Made by a program: the position numbers and the translations under genes. This document shows positions 18,540-26,835 of a stretch of DNA of 48,844 nucleotides, piece by piece (the first letter of the stretch is position 1; every line of letters begins with the position of its first letter). The stretch lies in contig CAYWRZ010000019.1 of NCBI GenBank assembly GCA_964460845.1, positions 1 to 48,844 of the forward strand, written 5' to 3'. Source of the DNA: CAYWRZ01 sp964460845. Lineage in GTDB: Bacteria; Bacteroidota; Bacteroidia; Flavobacteriales_D; UBA2798. The notes below the pieces were generated by a model. It was not told the DNA's origin. It made no database searches and saw only the letters and a list, made by a program, of their open reading frames with translations.

Positions 18540-18851
18540 ATGACACTACTCACCCACATTCTGCTGCCCGGCATAGTTACGCTGTTCATCTTCACAGAAA
18601 TCATACGCTTATACCTGCTTCGAAAAAACGGCGACGGTGCCTTTGGCGGATTAGCCAGCCTGATAGCTATTTTATGGGGAATATATATTTGTGCCAGCTA
18701 CGAGCTACAGCACACTTATCACGCAACATTTTCTGAAACGGAACCTTATACAGAATGGACTTTATGGATGGCCGTATCGGCCCTGAGCGCAGGACTGCTC
18801 TTCATTGTTCTTTCCCTATTACGGTTTGTGTTACACCGTATTCCACGCTAA
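18540..18851 (+). CDS. Small three-helix membrane protein, unknown function
   Basis: A 103-residue hydrophobic protein with three predicted membrane segments: ~3-27 (ILLPGIVTLFIFTEIIRLYLL), ~36-54 (GLASLIAILWGIYICA) and ~73-98 (LWMAVSALSAGLLFIVLSLL), joined by a short basic loop and a His/Glu/Thr-rich loop. The C-terminus is basic (LRFVLHRIPR), suggesting it is cytoplasmic. No family recognised. It stands alone, starting from a clear ATG, and is followed by a decayed lipoprotein gene on the same strand. Confidence 0.65.
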   Translation: MTLLTHILLPGIVTLFIFTEIIRLYLLRKNGDGAFGGLASLIAILWGIYICASYELQHTYHATFSETEPYTEWTLWMAVSALSAGLLFIVLSLLRFVLHRIPR

Positions 18852-18929
18852 CTGAATAGATGTGAAATCAAGTCAAATTCGGCGGAAAACGAAAGCCGAT
18901 GATTTATTTTTTTACTATTTTTCGATAGG

Positions 18930-19157
18930 TTGAAAACTTAGCTCCTGCTCTTTACGTGGCTATTCTTCCTGCTACAGGCCTGTCGAAGCGAATAGCCACA
19001 AGTGGCGGAAGAAACGGAAGAAATTGGCTATCCTGAAACGCAGCGTCAAAAGCCGGGAGTCAGAGAGCTGGACTCGTTGCATATGCAAATGCGTAGTGCC
19101 GACAAAGTAGTCGCTTACAATTTTAATGATTACAAGGGTAATCTGGCCAATAAATAG
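18930..19157 (+). pseudogene. Decayed small lipoprotein gene with two in-frame amber codons
   Basis: One frame reads, from TTG at 18930: (L)KT, TAG, LLLFTWLFFLLQACRSE, TAG, PQVAEETEEIGYPE... to ...FNDYKGNLANK and a final TAG at 19155-19157. The first part is a textbook lipoprotein signal peptide with lipobox LQAC, and the second a hydrophilic ~54-residue tail, all in one frame but broken by TAG at 18939 and 18993. The start is TTG where ATG-AAA would be expected. This explains most of the 308-bp gap between 18852 and 19159; nothing else is seen there. Confidence 0.6.
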
Positions 19158-19159
19158 AG

Positions 19160-19558
19160 TTATTGAGCTCCGGGAGAAAGTGTCACCAACTCCTCAAAAA
19201 GCTTATCCACTGTTTTTTCAGGTTCGTGGCAAAGTCCGGGATGCGGACGGGAAGTTTGAATCACCGAGCTTCTCACAGCGGTAAGCCAACGAAATCGAGA
19301 GGCAGTATCTTCCAAAGCGATGGGGCCGCCGTCTTTATCACCCCGGGCAATTTTCTCGAACGAACGCAGGTTTTGTTCGATCTGCTCCAGCTCCGCATCG
19401 GGTGCAAAAGCCTGTAAGCGCTGTACGTCGAGCCGGTAACGCATACCAATAAAACGATTGGCTTTGCAAAACACGATCACGCCCACATTCATGAACTCTT
19501 CGCGCTCTACCTTAGGCACCACGCGGATAACGGCATATTCATATACGTGTGGCTGCAT
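19160..19558 (-). CDS. DUF3037 family protein
   Basis: A 132-residue cytoplasmic protein. The N-terminal YEYAVIRVVPKVEREEFMNVGVIVFC matches the DUF3037 signature, followed by charged helices. No catalytic residues are known for the family. Its start overlaps the end of the HipA-like gene by 20 bp, implying translational coupling; HipA-like/DUF3037 pairs recur in many bacteria, to my knowledge without a proven function. It is the last gene of the lodA-lodB-hipA-like-DUF3037 operon. No clear terminator follows. Confidence 0.88.
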   Translation of the reverse strand: MQPHVYEYAVIRVVPKVEREEFMNVGVIVFCKANRFIGMRYRLDVQRLQAFAPDAELEQIEQNLRSFEKIARGDKDGGPIALEDTASRFRWLTAVRSSVIQTSRPHPGLCHEPEKTVDKLFEELVTLSPGAQ

Positions 19559-20336
19559 GCTGTGCTTCGGTTAAAAAATGAACGGAATACTGCAAACGGG
19601 TAAGCAGAAAATCAGCATATACGGCTCGAATTTCTTCCGGACTTTGTGTAGTATCTTCCCAATGCAGCCAGTCGTCGGGAAGGGTTTGCACGATACTTCG
19701 CAGCTTGTCTTCTGTAAGCAGCGCTTTTAGTTCCCGGTCGGCCTGCGCAAGGCTTTCGGGACTTGTACGCGGCAACAGCACATGATCTTTTACGTAGGTG
19801 AAAGAACTTTGTGCCGCTTTTTGCCAATCGCTCCATGAATGGTGAAAATACAGGGAAGCCCCGTGGTCAATGAGCCACAATTGTTGCTGCCAGATAAGCA
19901 TATTCGTATTGCGGAAGGTACGATCGATATTGGTCAGGAAGGCATCGATCCACACTACTTTTGAAGCCAGTACAGGATCGACCTGCGTCACGACGGGATC
20001 AAAATTGATAGCGCCCGAAAGGAAATGGAGTCCGAGGTTGAGCCCCTGACTATTGCGCAGCAGATCCTGTATTTCTTCATCGCCTTCGGTACGGCCAAAG
20101 GCTTCGTCGAGACGGGCAAATACCTGTTCGGGCACCCGGAGTCGGGCGGCACGAGCCACTTCGCCCCCTATAAATTCGGCGATAAGCGCTTTTACGCCGT
20201 GTCCTGCTCCGCGAAACTTAATGACGTATTTGAATCCGTCGTCGGCATCGGCTATGGCAGGTAGGGAACCGCCTTCGCGCAGGGGCGTGATGTAACGAGT
20301 TACGTTTACGGTGCGGATGTCTAACGGTGCAGGCAT
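19539..20336 (-). CDS. HipA-like kinase-fold protein
   Basis: A 265-residue protein of the short HipA-like group that lacks the HipA N-terminal domain. Kinase-like features: Lys40 in YVIKFRG, Glu in LIAEFIGGEVAR, a catalytic-loop motif NIDRTFRNTNML with Asp138 and Asn143, and a metal-binding Asp157 in LWLIDHGASLYF. All the key residues are present, so activity is possible. HipA itself phosphorylates glutamyl-tRNA synthetase, but the substrate here is unknown. The frame is open to 20399, but the first 21 residues have no family character, so the ATG at 20336 was chosen. It lies 68 bp after the lodB-like gene and overlaps the DUF3037 gene. Confidence 0.84.
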   Translation of the reverse strand: MPAPLDIRTVNVTRYITPLREGGSLPAIADADDGFKYVIKFRGAGHGVKALIAEFIGGEVARAARLRVPEQVFARLDEAFGRTEGDEEIQDLLRNSQGLNLGLHFLSGAINFDPVVTQVDPVLASKVVWIDAFLTNIDRTFRNTNMLIWQQQLWLIDHGASLYFHHSWSDWQKAAQSSFTYVKDHVLLPRTSPESLAQADRELKALLTEDKLRSIVQTLPDDWLHWEDTTQSPEEIRAVYADFLLTRLQYSVHFLTEAQHAATRI

Positions 20337-20404
20337 GGGGCAAAGATAGCTACTTGGAAGCGATTTTCGGTGCATCGGGACTAGCGCCTTCGCCAGCAAA
20401 AAGC

Positions 20405-21484
20405 TTACTCAAAACGTGTAGCCCAGTACAGCGATCCGGGCCATCGCTTATTCTGATAATGGTCAACTAACTTTTCAAGGTACACCAGACGTGCCGTTTC
20501 GACAATGTGCCGGTAGGTATCGAATGCTTCGTATTGACCGCTGAGGGCATCAGCGATCGCGTGTCCTCCGTAAAAGCCTCCGGCCAGCGCCGAGGTAATG
20601 CCATACGAGGAAACCGGATCGTAAGACACGGCCGCATCGCCCACTGCTATCCAATTATCGCCGAAGGGTTTGCTCAGGTAACCCGTGCCGGCAGGCATTA
20701 CCTGTATGTGAGAGGAATGTATTTCCGGTTGTGGTATCAGGTCTTTCAGGTGCAGCGTGCTTTCCCATTCGCCCTGCAAAAAACCGGACTGTGCAGCCTT
20801 ATCCGGCATAAGCGAGCGAAGTGTAAAAAACATAAGAATCCATTCCTGCGCGGCGGCAGGAGCAGCGTACCACCAGCCGTTACGTGTCGCTTCGATCAGA
20901 ATATGCTGTCCGAAAACGTGCGGAGCCGAAGCTTTCAGAATCAGTGCAAACTGCTTATCGGGCTCTTTCCTCAGCGCTCCGAGCTGACGACACACCGACG
21001 CTTTTCGTCCGGTCGCATCGACCACATAATGCGCACGAAATGTCTGTAACGTCTTGCCCTGAGCTATACGTATTTCTACACCCGAAGCCAACGATTTTAC
21101 CTGCTTCAGCGCATACCCTTCCCAAAAGGTGCAGCGGCTATTTTCGTTCGACAATTGCCTTCGGAGCTGTTGTTCGAAAAAGCAGCGATCGAGGAGGTAG
21201 CCGGGTCCGTAAGGTTCATCTAAAAAATCTCTTTCGTGCAGCTCGGTACCGTCCCAGCAGCTTTTAATACCGTGATAGGGCTTATGCCGGGGGTGAAGCA
21301 GCAAAGGCTCCAGGCCCAGATGCCTGAACAGGGTAAGCGCACGAGCGGGTATAGATTCGCCGGGCTTGAAAGTGGGATGGTCCAGGGCTTCGATCAGGCA
21401 ATGTGGCACTCCTCTTGCGCGGAGGGTGAGCGAAACGGCAATTCCTGCGGGCCCTGCCCCGACAATCGCTACGGGAATATCCAC
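20405..21484 (-). CDS. LodB-like FAD-dependent oxidoreductase (CTQ cofactor maturation)
   Basis: A 359-residue flavoprotein. The N-terminal Rossmann motif is AIVGAGPAGIA (6-16), with GESIPARAL nearby. VVDATGR and GDAAVSYDPVSSYGITSAL are the second and third FAD motifs of the halogenase/PHBH-like fold. In Marinomonas, LodB is required to form the cysteine tryptophylquinone cofactor of LodA; the same job is inferred here because this gene starts one base after the lodA-like stop. The start is GTG (21484), consistent with translational coupling by reinitiation. It could instead act on a small molecule, but adjacency to the lodA-like gene argues against that. Confidence 0.88.
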   Translation of the reverse strand: MDIPVAIVGAGPAGIAVSLTLRARGVPHCLIEALDHPTFKPGESIPARALTLFRHLGLEPLLLHPRHKPYHGIKSCWDGTELHERDFLDEPYGPGYLLDRCFFEQQLRRQLSNENSRCTFWEGYALKQVKSLASGVEIRIAQGKTLQTFRAHYVVDATGRKASVCRQLGALRKEPDKQFALILKASAPHVFGQHILIEATRNGWWYAAPAAAQEWILMFFTLRSLMPDKAAQSGFLQGEWESTLHLKDLIPQPEIHSSHIQVMPAGTGYLSKPFGDNWIAVGDAAVSYDPVSSYGITSALAGGFYGGHAIADALSGQYEAFDTYRHIVETARLVYLEKLVDHYQNKRWPGSLYWATRFE

Positions 21485-21485
21485 T

Positions 21486-23510
21486 TCAATACTCCTGCCG
21501 TCCGAGAGTTCGGCGTGGCCTGTCTGCCGTTACTTTCGCGGGTTCGTCTCCGTCGGTAGAAAAACCTTCTTCTTTCAGGAAAGTTTCCTGTGCAGCCTGA
21601 ATACGCGGCTCGAAAATTTCTTTCGCTTCTTTTTCGAGGATATAGGCAATGGTTTCCAAATCGGGCTGCTCGCGGGTATGTTCGGCATAAATGACCTGTT
21701 GGAAAGAGGGATCGGACTCGGAAAAATACCTTTCGGATTCGACCCAGACCTCTCCGGGCAGCCATCCTTCAGAATCCTGCGGCAAGCGGCCGGCGGCCGG
21801 CCCCACAATGCCCAGTTCGTGCCATTCCTTTATCATTCGGCGGCGGCGGGTATCTGCGTTGGAACCAAAATCGCGAAGCCAATCGGGGCGATAATCAAAA
21901 TGCTTAAGGCGCTGTGCGGTATTCAGATCACCCTGACGCATGCGTTGGTAACTATCGTCGGAAAGCACCTGATTAGGCACCCTTGCGGCCCAAAACGAAG
22001 GCAACGAAAGGTAAGTGCTGGGCGTATACCCCGACAGGCAACTGGCTTCGTCGGTTTGCCAGGGCACACCCAACCAGCGGGTAAGTGAGCCGGGGCCACT
22101 TTCAGAAAGCGGTCCGTTTTCAGAAAGCACGATCGAGGTGGACAACAAAGGGCCGTAATCTAGCACCGGAAGCGCACCTTCTTTTACCACCTTTAGCCGA
22201 TAGGGAGCGGCCCACATTTGTTTGACACGCATGGGCCAGGTCAGCTCGATACCGGGATGAAAAGGCCCACCCAGGCATTCTTCGAGCGGTGCTTCGTTCA
22301 GCGCTTTTACCTGCGCTTCGGGACTCAGAGACTCGAAAGGAACAGGAGCTTGTTTTTTGCCCGGGGTAAATTCACCCTGTGCCCATTTGTGAAGTCTGGC
22401 GTATTGCGTACGAGTAATCGGAAGATCTACAAAAGCACGTTCGGAATATTCGCCAAATCCGTCGCCGTAAAAGGGAGGAACCTGCTGCGGCGTATATTGC
22501 GTATTGTCGGGATCGCGGAACCAGCGGAATACTCTCATTCTTTCGGAGCGCGCCGCTTCGGCCGGGTCGGCCAGCTTTTCGAGCAGCTCGCGCTGCGTAA
22601 AGTCGGAAGGAGAATTTTTTCCGAACAGCATAAAAAACCCGTGGTTCACCCACTGAGTCTGGCTCATGCGTTCGAACACGGGGTAAATATCTCTCCAAAA
22701 CTGTACTCCTCCGGCATCAGGGGCGCAACGGTCGGGGTAATTCATTTCGCGGATAAACAAATCTTCGGCCACATCGTTCATAGTGATTGCTCCAAACAGG
22801 CCGTGTCCGTAATTAGGCGGTGCGACAGCCACCATAGCGGGTACGGCTTCGAGCTTTTTACCGTTGATGGATACGGTAGCGCGCACTACTCCGTCTGAGG
22901 TATCGTCGTGCCAGCCCTCGTTATTGGCGAAGGTGGTAGGCGGAGTATTGTCTTTGGAAGCGGAGTGACCTTCTCCTCCGAAAAACAGCAAACGGCCGGT
23001 TTCGTCGGTGCGCAGCTCGCCGAGGCTGACGGGCTTCCCGAAAAAGGTACCGGTATCAAAACGGTATTCGGATCCCTGGCGGTTCTTTCCGGAAATGGTC
23101 CGTGAACCGGGATTGATGACCAGCGCGGCACGATTGGGTTCAGCAGCGTTGCGTAATGTGGAAGGAATGCTATCGCCGGGCATATCGAGCGCATTGTTAA
23201 AGGCATACCAGGCGGCTTTGAGGTTAGCGATATGCACCCTCCATTCGATAGCGGCGCCCTGATCTTCGGTAAGCTCACCTAACACTTTTCCGTGCTGATC
23301 GAAAGCGTAAATTCTAAAACGCTGCACCTGTTTTTTGATACGACCCTGCGCATCTTTGAAACGGCGATCGGGCCTGGAAGGGGCGGGATCGCCTACTTCG
23401 GGCGGGATACCGGGCAGATCGGATGTTAGAAAATACTCGGGCGAATTGCCGATACGGGCGATTCCTACAGGCGGATAAATCGCAACGTGATTTACTTCTT
23501 TCAGGTTCAT
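21486..23510 (-). CDS. LodA-like cysteine tryptophylquinone oxidase
   Basis: A 674-residue protein of the LodA/GoxA family of amino-acid oxidases, which make H2O2, ammonia and an aldehyde or keto acid. N-terminal signatures are VGIARIGNSPEYF (15-27), QRFRIYAFD and IEWRVHIANLKAAWY (88-102). The cofactor region has Cys491 in VPWQTDEASCLSGY and Trp507 in LPSFWAARVPNQVL, the likely crosslinked pair. The pair is only 16 residues apart, whereas as I recall it is ~65 in LodA, so this is a divergent subgroup. No signal peptide, but LodA is also released without one. Substrate unknown. First gene of a four-gene operon with its LodB-like partner. Confidence 0.87.
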   Translation of the reverse strand: MNLKEVNHVAIYPPVGIARIGNSPEYFLTSDLPGIPPEVGDPAPSRPDRRFKDAQGRIKKQVQRFRIYAFDQHGKVLGELTEDQGAAIEWRVHIANLKAAWYAFNNALDMPGDSIPSTLRNAAEPNRAALVINPGSRTISGKNRQGSEYRFDTGTFFGKPVSLGELRTDETGRLLFFGGEGHSASKDNTPPTTFANNEGWHDDTSDGVVRATVSINGKKLEAVPAMVAVAPPNYGHGLFGAITMNDVAEDLFIREMNYPDRCAPDAGGVQFWRDIYPVFERMSQTQWVNHGFFMLFGKNSPSDFTQRELLEKLADPAEAARSERMRVFRWFRDPDNTQYTPQQVPPFYGDGFGEYSERAFVDLPITRTQYARLHKWAQGEFTPGKKQAPVPFESLSPEAQVKALNEAPLEECLGGPFHPGIELTWPMRVKQMWAAPYRLKVVKEGALPVLDYGPLLSTSIVLSENGPLSESGPGSLTRWLGVPWQTDEASCLSGYTPSTYLSLPSFWAARVPNQVLSDDSYQRMRQGDLNTAQRLKHFDYRPDWLRDFGSNADTRRRRMIKEWHELGIVGPAAGRLPQDSEGWLPGEVWVESERYFSESDPSFQQVIYAEHTREQPDLETIAYILEKEAKEIFEPRIQAAQETFLKEEGFSTDGDEPAKVTADRPRRTLGRQEY

Positions 23511-23815
23511 ACAGGCAGGTTAAATGGGAAATACTATTCGGAATAATACAGGAACCCCTACTATTTACAATTCTTTTTTTGCCGAAGGTAAGCCAGACTT
23601 CGGTAATTAAATAGGGGAAAAACACCTGAATAGGGGGGCGGATAGCTCAGGAATAATACCCGGCAAAATCCATTTACCCGCCTTACCGTTGCATTCACCA
23701 CTTATTTTACGCGATTTACCATTTTTATAATTCCTCATCGGCTTTCGCAAATATATTCGTAGCAGGCACAGTATAAGACCTACTCTATCTATCACATAAT
23801 TAAAAAAATAGTAAT
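23511..23815. other. Divergent intergenic region, no gene seen
   Basis: This 305-bp region separates the minus-strand lodA-like operon from the plus-strand three-gene cassette and must hold both promoters. On the minus strand, TATATTTG (23755-23748) matches the -7 consensus, but it lies ~240 bp from the lodA-like start and lacks a -33 partner. The plus-strand gene is preceded by an A/T-rich leader (ATTAAAAAAATAGTAAT), typical of Bacteroidota start sites. A 62-codon minus-strand frame here has no protein-like features. No clear hairpin or repeat found. Confidence 0.6.
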
Positions 23816-26800
23816 ATGCCTACTTCATCCAGCTCGTCCACACGTCAGGCCGTTTCTACAGAAAAAGAACAGGAAAAGTCTTTAGTTTTTTCGGAGCGTT
23901 CCGTAGGACTCCTCACCAAATCGCTTGCACAATTCAATAAAATTAATGCCCAATCTGCTCCCATAAAGCCTGAAGTAGAAATTGTCAAACCCGACAGCAC
24001 ACTACAGCAATTTCAGGAAAAAGAGAACACAGATCCTTCTTGTGCGCTCTGCTCGATCAGCAATGTACCCCAAAACCGCACAGAACCTGTGCGCGTGTAT
24101 AGCCGTATTGAGGTCGATTTAACCAAAGAAAGCTTTTACGGCAATAAGATATTAGATGGCGAAAATTTCCCGGATCTGCGCGGTATCGATTTCACACAGG
24201 CGCTCAAAAATTATGTATCGCGCTACGGAGAACGGCGCTATTTTTACAAACGTGTGGCAGCCGCTGACAGCAGCCTGAGCAATATTCACGGTAACAGTAC
24301 CGAACAGCAGATGCTGAGTCTGCTCACCCAAAAAGCGCTTTACCAAATGCTGTATGGCCACCGTGAATCTACGGCCGACTTTAAGCAGCGTGTGCTGGGC
24401 TGGCACGACAGCTCCGACGGCCAAAGCAACGCTATCCACAGCGGAAGTCCTTATTCTCCGGAAATACTTGACAACATTCTGCATACGATGCCCGGGCTTA
24501 TCGAAGCCGTAAAAGGAAGCCTGATTACGCAGTTGCAAGCACAACGCGAGCATTATCTTCATATATTCCAAAACCAGCGGAATGAATCGGGTTACCTCAT
24601 TGGCACGGAAGATGTCAACCTTCAAAATAAAATTGCGCTGGTAAGACTGATGTATCAGGAACTCGGCACGGCCGACCTTTCCGAAAAAACACACGTTGGG
24701 TATATCGAATACGTGAGCCGTGGCATTACGCGTATCCGACAAAATACCGATTTCCCTCCGTACACACGTATCGACGGATGGGTATCGGGCGCAGAGGACC
24801 TGATACCCGATTTGGACTTCATCCTCTCGCGTCTTACGCACATAAACAATACACACCTGAAAAAGCTCCGTGATCAATTCGGCAGCAATTGGTATATACC
24901 CGGATTCGTATCGAACGTTCAGTTTTCGAACCTTCAAGATAAGCTCATCACGTTTAAAATTTACGGGCCTTTTGTAGAGCTGCTGAACATGGTGCTAAAC
25001 CACCTCACAAAAGACATCACCCCCGAAATAAGAGCGCAGATACAGCGACTTGATCAGGAAATGGCCACTACCGTACACGCCCTGAATAAAATCTCCTGGT
25101 GCATGAAAATGGTAGAGGAAAATGTGGTTACCGATCAGGCCATCAACCTGCTGGCCGATAGACTCAAAGCCAACTCCAGCTCGCGCCTGGTGATCACCGA
25201 TTCTTTTGTACCGCTCGTGCTGGAACCTGCCACCGGCCCTTATCAGGAAACGCCCGATCAGCGTTATGTCTTTCGTCCCATGCCCGATAGCCGTAGGCAT
25301 AATTACGACGAATATATGCCCGAAACCGGTCTTATTTCGGAATACAGCATGCAGGTAAGCCACCAGCGTTTCGGATATGGCAAGCACCTGTACAGTCAAT
25401 CGCTTTTTCCCGGCGAAGAAGTAAACCTCGAAATGAGCACAAAAAGCAAAAGAGAAGTTGAGATCACGACCAATTCGAGCGAAAAAATATTCGAAGACGC
25501 CACTTCCGAAACCAGTAAAGATTTTAATCAGGAGCTGAACAACGAATTCAGCAAAACATCCGACAGGGCGAAAAAAGACAATTTCAGCGCGAGCGCCTCT
25601 ATCTCTGCCAGCTATTTTGGAGCTTCGGTATCGGGGTCTATCAGCTCTGCAAGCGAATCGAGCATACAGGTCAACGAAGTGGCCAAAGCCCTGGAAAACA
25701 CGACCGACAAACTGGCCACCAAGCTTTCGGATCAGCGTCAGGTTACCTTTGAGCAAAGCAGCGGCTACAAAGCGCTAAGCGTGGACGAGACCGAGGAAAA
25801 AACAACACGGAAATTCGTCAACATCAACAAAGACCGCACGCTGACCTTCAACTTTTTCCAAATCACGCGCGAGTACCTTAGCACCTTATACCTTGACGAA
25901 ATACGCTTCCTGTACAGCTCGGGCCGATACCGTTTGGCTACCATTTTTGTACCTCCCGGATTTAATCCTTCGCTGAGCAAAGACAAAAGCAAAGCCTATC
26001 AGGAACTGCAAAAAGTGATCAACAACATGAGCAAAGAAGGCGTGACCTGGCAATCGCTTGTGGATCGAAAAATTGTACGTCACCTGCCCGGCGAAGTGGT
26101 CGATGCTTTTCCGCCCGACAGCCTCGTCATCCTTTTCCATCCTCCCTATCACGAAATTATGCCGCTGGCCATCACCAACTTCTTTTTGGCCACCACCTTC
26201 GATAAAGAGAAAAACGCAGTATTCGCTATCAACCACAGCATCTGGCGTTTTTTGGGCAACGGTACCGTATCGCCCGAAGGGCTGGGCGTATCCGCATTCC
26301 CCAAACCCGAAGGCGAGTTTGAAAAATGGCCCTCGACCGGCGGAAGACGATCGCCTCATACCCAAATTTTTAAATCGGAGAAAAAAGTAGTGGCCGATCG
26401 CGTAAAGGTAACCGGCGTTGCCAAAAAATCGTACGAATTTGAACTGGCCAATATCGACCTTTGCTACAGCCGTGTACGTCACTTCCGGTCGCGCTATACC
26501 GATACTACCGGCGAACGTGACACGCTGCCTCTTGCCATATTCAGCAAAACCCATGTCATCAATACCGAAGGAGTATATTGTGAAAATATGCTCGGCCAGT
26601 GCAGCGCGTTGGAAGAATTTGCCAGCGAGCACCGCCAGTTGGATGTAGAAGCGAAACGGATTTCAAACGCACAAGCCCGACTCATGACTCCTCCCGACAG
26701 AGCTGATTTTAAGGGTGAAGACGGAGAAACGGATTTTGAAACCTACGCGAAGGCCGTAGCACAATACGAAAAAATCGTGAAGGCCAACCGCCCCGAAATA

Positions 26801-26833
26801 CTCGCTTCTACCAACGAGACTCCGCTCTCTTAA
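23816..26833 (+). CDS. Large cytoplasmic protein of unknown function, Ser-rich helical core
   Basis: A 1005-residue protein with no signal peptide or membrane segment and no recognised family. The N-terminus is Ser/Thr-rich (1-20), then Gln/Glu/Lys-rich; Cys76 and Cys79 form a CxxC (SCALC). Residues ~90-500 are mixed alpha/beta with many aromatics. From ~530 (LFPGEEVNLEMSTKSKREVE) to ~670 runs a long Ser/Glu/Lys-rich helical stretch whose centre (~589-612) alternates small residues (SASASISASYFGASVSGSIS); it ends in RTLTFNFFQITREYLSTLYL. The C-terminus is charged and helical. The core recalls large uncharacterised bacterial proteins I cannot name, so no function is assigned. First gene of a tight three-gene operon. 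Confidence 0.8.
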   Translation: MPTSSSSSTRQAVSTEKEQEKSLVFSERSVGLLTKSLAQFNKINAQSAPIKPEVEIVKPDSTLQQFQEKENTDPSCALCSISNVPQNRTEPVRVYSRIEVDLTKESFYGNKILDGENFPDLRGIDFTQALKNYVSRYGERRYFYKRVAAADSSLSNIHGNSTEQQMLSLLTQKALYQMLYGHRESTADFKQRVLGWHDSSDGQSNAIHSGSPYSPEILDNILHTMPGLIEAVKGSLITQLQAQREHYLHIFQNQRNESGYLIGTEDVNLQNKIALVRLMYQELGTADLSEKTHVGYIEYVSRGITRIRQNTDFPPYTRIDGWVSGAEDLIPDLDFILSRLTHINNTHLKKLRDQFGSNWYIPGFVSNVQFSNLQDKLITFKIYGPFVELLNMVLNHLTKDITPEIRAQIQRLDQEMATTVHALNKISWCMKMVEENVVTDQAINLLADRLKANSSSRLVITDSFVPLVLEPATGPYQETPDQRYVFRPMPDSRRHNYDEYMPETGLISEYSMQVSHQRFGYGKHLYSQSLFPGEEVNLEMSTKSKREVEITTNSSEKIFEDATSETSKDFNQELNNEFSKTSDRAKKDNFSASASISASYFGASVSGSISSASESSIQVNEVAKALENTTDKLATKLSDQRQVTFEQSSGYKALSVDETEEKTTRKFVNINKDRTLTFNFFQITREYLSTLYLDEIRFLYSSGRYRLATIFVPPGFNPSLSKDKSKAYQELQKVINNMSKEGVTWQSLVDRKIVRHLPGEVVDAFPPDSLVILFHPPYHEIMPLAITNFFLATTFDKEKNAVFAINHSIWRFLGNGTVSPEGLGVSAFPKPEGEFEKWPSTGGRRSPHTQIFKSEKKVVADRVKVTGVAKKSYEFELANIDLCYSRVRHFRSRYTDTTGERDTLPLAIFSKTHVINTEGVYCENMLGQCSALEEFASEHRQLDVEAKRISNAQARLMTPPDRADFKGEDGETDFETYAKAVAQYEKIVKANRPEILASTNETPLS

Positions 26834-26835
26834 CT

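Noticed and set aside
23607..23795. A 62-codon minus-strand frame in the gap before the three-gene cassette.
   Set aside because: Low-complexity basic sequence with no homology features, and it occupies the divergent promoter region.
24152..26632. Long minus-strand open frames (about 250 codons each) opposite the 1005-residue gene.
   Set aside because: They are shadows of the plus-strand coding frame: no protein-like domains, and composition set by the other strand's codons.
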